Shown here piece after piece: positions 5,096 through 6,746 of a DNA stretch of 6,746 nt. The stretch lies in the NCBI GenBank assembly GCA_002787615.1, contig PCXJ01000036.1, positions 1 to 6,746 of the forward strand, given 5' to 3'. Below the pieces are notes generated by a model that was given only the letters and a program-made list of their open reading frames with translations, did no database searches and was not told the origin of the DNA. Origin of the DNA: Alphaproteobacteria bacterium CG11_big_fil_rev_8_21_14_0_20_44_7. GTDB lineage: Bacteria > Pseudomonadota > Alphaproteobacteria > Rickettsiales > 21-14-0-20-44-7. A program made the position numbers and the translations under genes. Position 1 is the first letter of the stretch. The number at the start of each line of letters is the position of its first letter.

Positions 5096-6604
5096 ATGAA
5101 AGTTTTTTACTCCATTTTCCTGTTTTTAATTGCCTTTACAGCTTTTGGTCAAAATTCAACACCCGAATTTAAAAAAGCAATGACAAAAGCAAAAGTTAAT
5201 GTAGAAATTGGCGATTATTATGGTGCTCTTACTATTTACAAAGAACTATACCAAAAAGATAGTGCCGATGCTGAATTAAACTTTCAACTGGGATTATGCT
5301 ATTTTAATTTGGCTTATTTCAATGAAGCAGAAATTCATTTTAATAAAACAACTCCATCAGTGAGTGTTGAACTTTTCAGGTATAAAGCTGCTGTCGCACA
5401 CGCCAATCAAAAATTTAAAAAAGCACTGAATTTTTACAACGGTTATAAAATTATTGCTGGAAAAAAAGAATTTTCTAATGATGAAATTAATCGATTAATT
5501 AATCAAGTAAGTTATGCTGAACTCGCTATAAAAAACAGAAGAAACATTACTATAGAAAATTTAGGAAGCATCGTTAACACTCCTTTTGATGATTACAATT
5601 CTCAAATAAATGCTGATGCTTCTTTATTTATTTTTACCTCAAACAGAGAAAATCATACGTATAATATTTACCAATCAGGCATTATAAAAAATCAACTTGT
5701 AGAGCCAAAAAAAGTAAACTCAAGTATTAATTCCAACGATAATGAAATTGCCGCAGGATTATCGGCTGATGGTCAGATTCTTTTCATACATAAAACCAAT
5801 AAATTTTTTGTTGGAAGTAATCTTTATACCTCGCAAATGGGTTTAGATGAATGGGAATCTCCAATTAAATTACCTAAAGAAATTAATTCAGCATTCAATG
5901 AAACGAATGCTTCTATTACTACTGAAAACTCAACCATCTATTTTTCTAGTGATAAACCAGGTGGATATGGTGGCAAAGATATATACAAAATTTCACGATT
6001 GCCTAATGGAGAATGGGCTATGCCAGAAAACCTTGGACCTATAATTAACACGCCTTATAATGAAGACGCACCTTTTATACATAACGATAACAAAACACTT
6101 TATTTCAGTAGTCAAGGACATCAAAATATGGGCGGTTATGATTTATTTAAAACCGAGTTTACAAACAACACATGGACGAATCCAGAAAATCTTGGTACGC
6201 CAATAAATTCCGTTAGAGATGAAACTAATATAGTACTTACAGCAGATGGTAAAGTTGGTTTTTATTCTTCATCCATGGAAAATGGTTTTGGAGGAAGAGA
6301 CATCTATAAAACGGTGATAAATGATCCTCCTACAAACATTTTGATTTTAAAAGGAAAAGCATTTGATAAAAAAACAAATGAAATGTTAATCGCCAAAGTA
6401 ACATTAATTGAAACTGAATCAAAAAAAGTACAAGGAATTTATAAAGCAAAAAGTAGTTCTGGAGAATTTATTTTATTAATTGAACCTGACAAAACCTACA
6501 ATGTTCTTATTGAAGCTGATGGCTATCATCCTATCAGCGAAGAGTTACATTTTGATGTAAAAAAATTAGCTGCTCTTTCTTTTAAAATGGATTCGAAAAA
6601 ATAA
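5096..6604 (+). CDS. Exported TPR and PD40-repeat protein with carboxypeptidase-regulatory-like C-terminal domain
   Basis: The 502-residue product begins with a signal peptide (MKVFYSIFLFLIAFTAFGQ, cut near residue 18-19). TPR-type helices follow (about 28-120; GDYYGALTIYKELYQ, then LNFQLGLCYFNLAYFNEAE). About five PD40/WD40-like beta-propeller motifs come next, starting near 155, 208, 261, 313 and 367. They share the pattern IN(S/T)-x-(Y/F)-(D/N)E...LYFSS...GG-x-D(I/L)Y/F, best seen at 281-297 and 334-351. The end (about 416-500) is a beta-sandwich of the carboxypeptidase-regulatory type (LKGKAFDKKTNEMLIAKVTL...EADGYHPI). This order matches the front of Bacteroidetes OmpA-family proteins such as PorE of the type IX secretion/gliding apparatus. 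The C-terminal OmpA peptidoglycan-binding domain of those proteins is absent, since the stop comes right after the sandwich. A periplasmic or outer-membrane-associated role is inferred; involvement in type IX secretion is only a possibility. The start at 5096 is set by the signal peptide, and there is no Shine-Dalgarno sequence. Confidence 0.85.
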   Translation: MKVFYSIFLFLIAFTAFGQNSTPEFKKAMTKAKVNVEIGDYYGALTIYKELYQKDSADAELNFQLGLCYFNLAYFNEAEIHFNKTTPSVSVELFRYKAAVAHANQKFKKALNFYNGYKIIAGKKEFSNDEINRLINQVSYAELAIKNRRNITIENLGSIVNTPFDDYNSQINADASLFIFTSNRENHTYNIYQSGIIKNQLVEPKKVNSSINSNDNEIAAGLSADGQILFIHKTNKFFVGSNLYTSQMGLDEWESPIKLPKEINSAFNETNASITTENSTIYFSSDKPGGYGGKDIYKISRLPNGEWAMPENLGPIINTPYNEDAPFIHNDNKTLYFSSQGHQNMGGYDLFKTEFTNNTWTNPENLGTPINSVRDETNIVLTADGKVGFYSSSMENGFGGRDIYKTVINDPPTNILILKGKAFDKKTNEMLIAKVTLIETESKKVQGIYKAKSSSGEFILLIEPDKTYNVLIEADGYHPISEELHFDVKKLAALSFKMDSKK

Positions 6605-6652
6605 TTTTTTTTCATTATTTTTACTGCTCTATAACTCTAAACTATTTTTACC

Positions 6653-6746
6653 ATGAAGAAACTATCTCTTGTAATCACATTATTATTTTTATCTATCCTC
6701 TCTTTTTCTCAAACTAAAACAGAATTTACACTAACCTTAAAAGACG
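6653..6746 (+). CDS. Exported protein, N-terminal 31 residues, runs off the right window edge
   Basis: An ATG at 6653 opens a frame that stays open to the window end (31 codons plus one base). The product begins MKKLSLVITLLFLSILSFSQ, a textbook Sec signal peptide with two lysines, a hydrophobic core and a likely cut near residue 19. It continues TKTEFTLTLKD. The SFSQ/AFGQ type of cleavage region is the same as in the preceding gene and typical of Bacteroidetes. It lies 48 bases after the TPR/PD40 gene in the same direction, so it is probably co-transcribed. The gap is AT-rich with a run of eight T (6604-6611) but no paired stem, so it is not called a terminator. The mature part is too short to assign a family. 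Confidence 0.75.
   Translation, partial: MKKLSLVITLLFLSILSFSQTKTEFTLTLKD

Noticed and set aside
5847..6044. Plus-strand frame of 65 codons within the TPR/PD40 gene
   Set aside because: Out of frame with a PD40 repeat that is clearly conserved between copies in the main frame.
6604..6652. T-run after the TPR/PD40 gene as an intrinsic terminator
   Set aside because: No GC-rich stem precedes the T-run; ordinary for an AT-rich intergenic gap.

Overview
The window has two parts that look as if they come from different bacteria. Positions 1 to about 4460 have a medium GC content (one 60-base line counted by hand, 3001-3060, is 50%) and read as alphaproteobacterial. The marker is a PopZ-type polar organizing protein, a family characteristic of Alphaproteobacteria. 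Positions from about 4500 to 6746 are strongly AT-rich (line 5641-5700 is 25% GC). They read as Bacteroidetes: a TPR/PD40-repeat exported protein, no Shine-Dalgarno sequences, A/T-rich leaders and a TTTG/TAnnTTTG-like promoter. I cannot name a genus for either part.

Left part. A gene of unknown function runs leftward off the window edge (377 to 1), with a good extended -10 promoter and a strong ribosome binding site. Divergently, popZ (520-1344) is followed after 11 bases by a secreted ankyrin-repeat protein with four cysteines in its N-terminal domain (1356-2675). After 61 bases comes ilvD, dihydroxy-acid dehydratase of branched-chain amino acid synthesis (2737-4458). All three point right and no terminator is visible between them, so co-transcription is possible, although their roles (cell-pole scaffold, periplasmic binding protein, metabolic enzyme) show no obvious link.

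Junction. Directly after ilvD the composition drops. The next reading frame (4516-4956) is the C-terminal third of an Nramp-type metal transporter with no proper start and an in-frame stop just upstream. The change of composition, the change of apparent taxon and the 5'-truncated gene coincide within about 60 bases (4459-4515). The simplest explanation is a chimeric assembly join between two genomes. A real insertion or transfer that cut the transporter gene is the alternative.

Right part. After the Nramp fragment comes a 139-base AT-rich spacer with a candidate Bacteroidetes promoter. It is followed by a 502-residue exported protein with TPRs, about five PD40-type beta-propeller motifs and a C-terminal carboxypeptidase-regulatory-like domain (5096-6604). 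The start of another exported protein is cut by the window end (6653-6746). No RNA genes, CRISPR arrays, transposases or prophage genes were seen. I did not find a convincing new biological system; the most notable signal is the junction itself.
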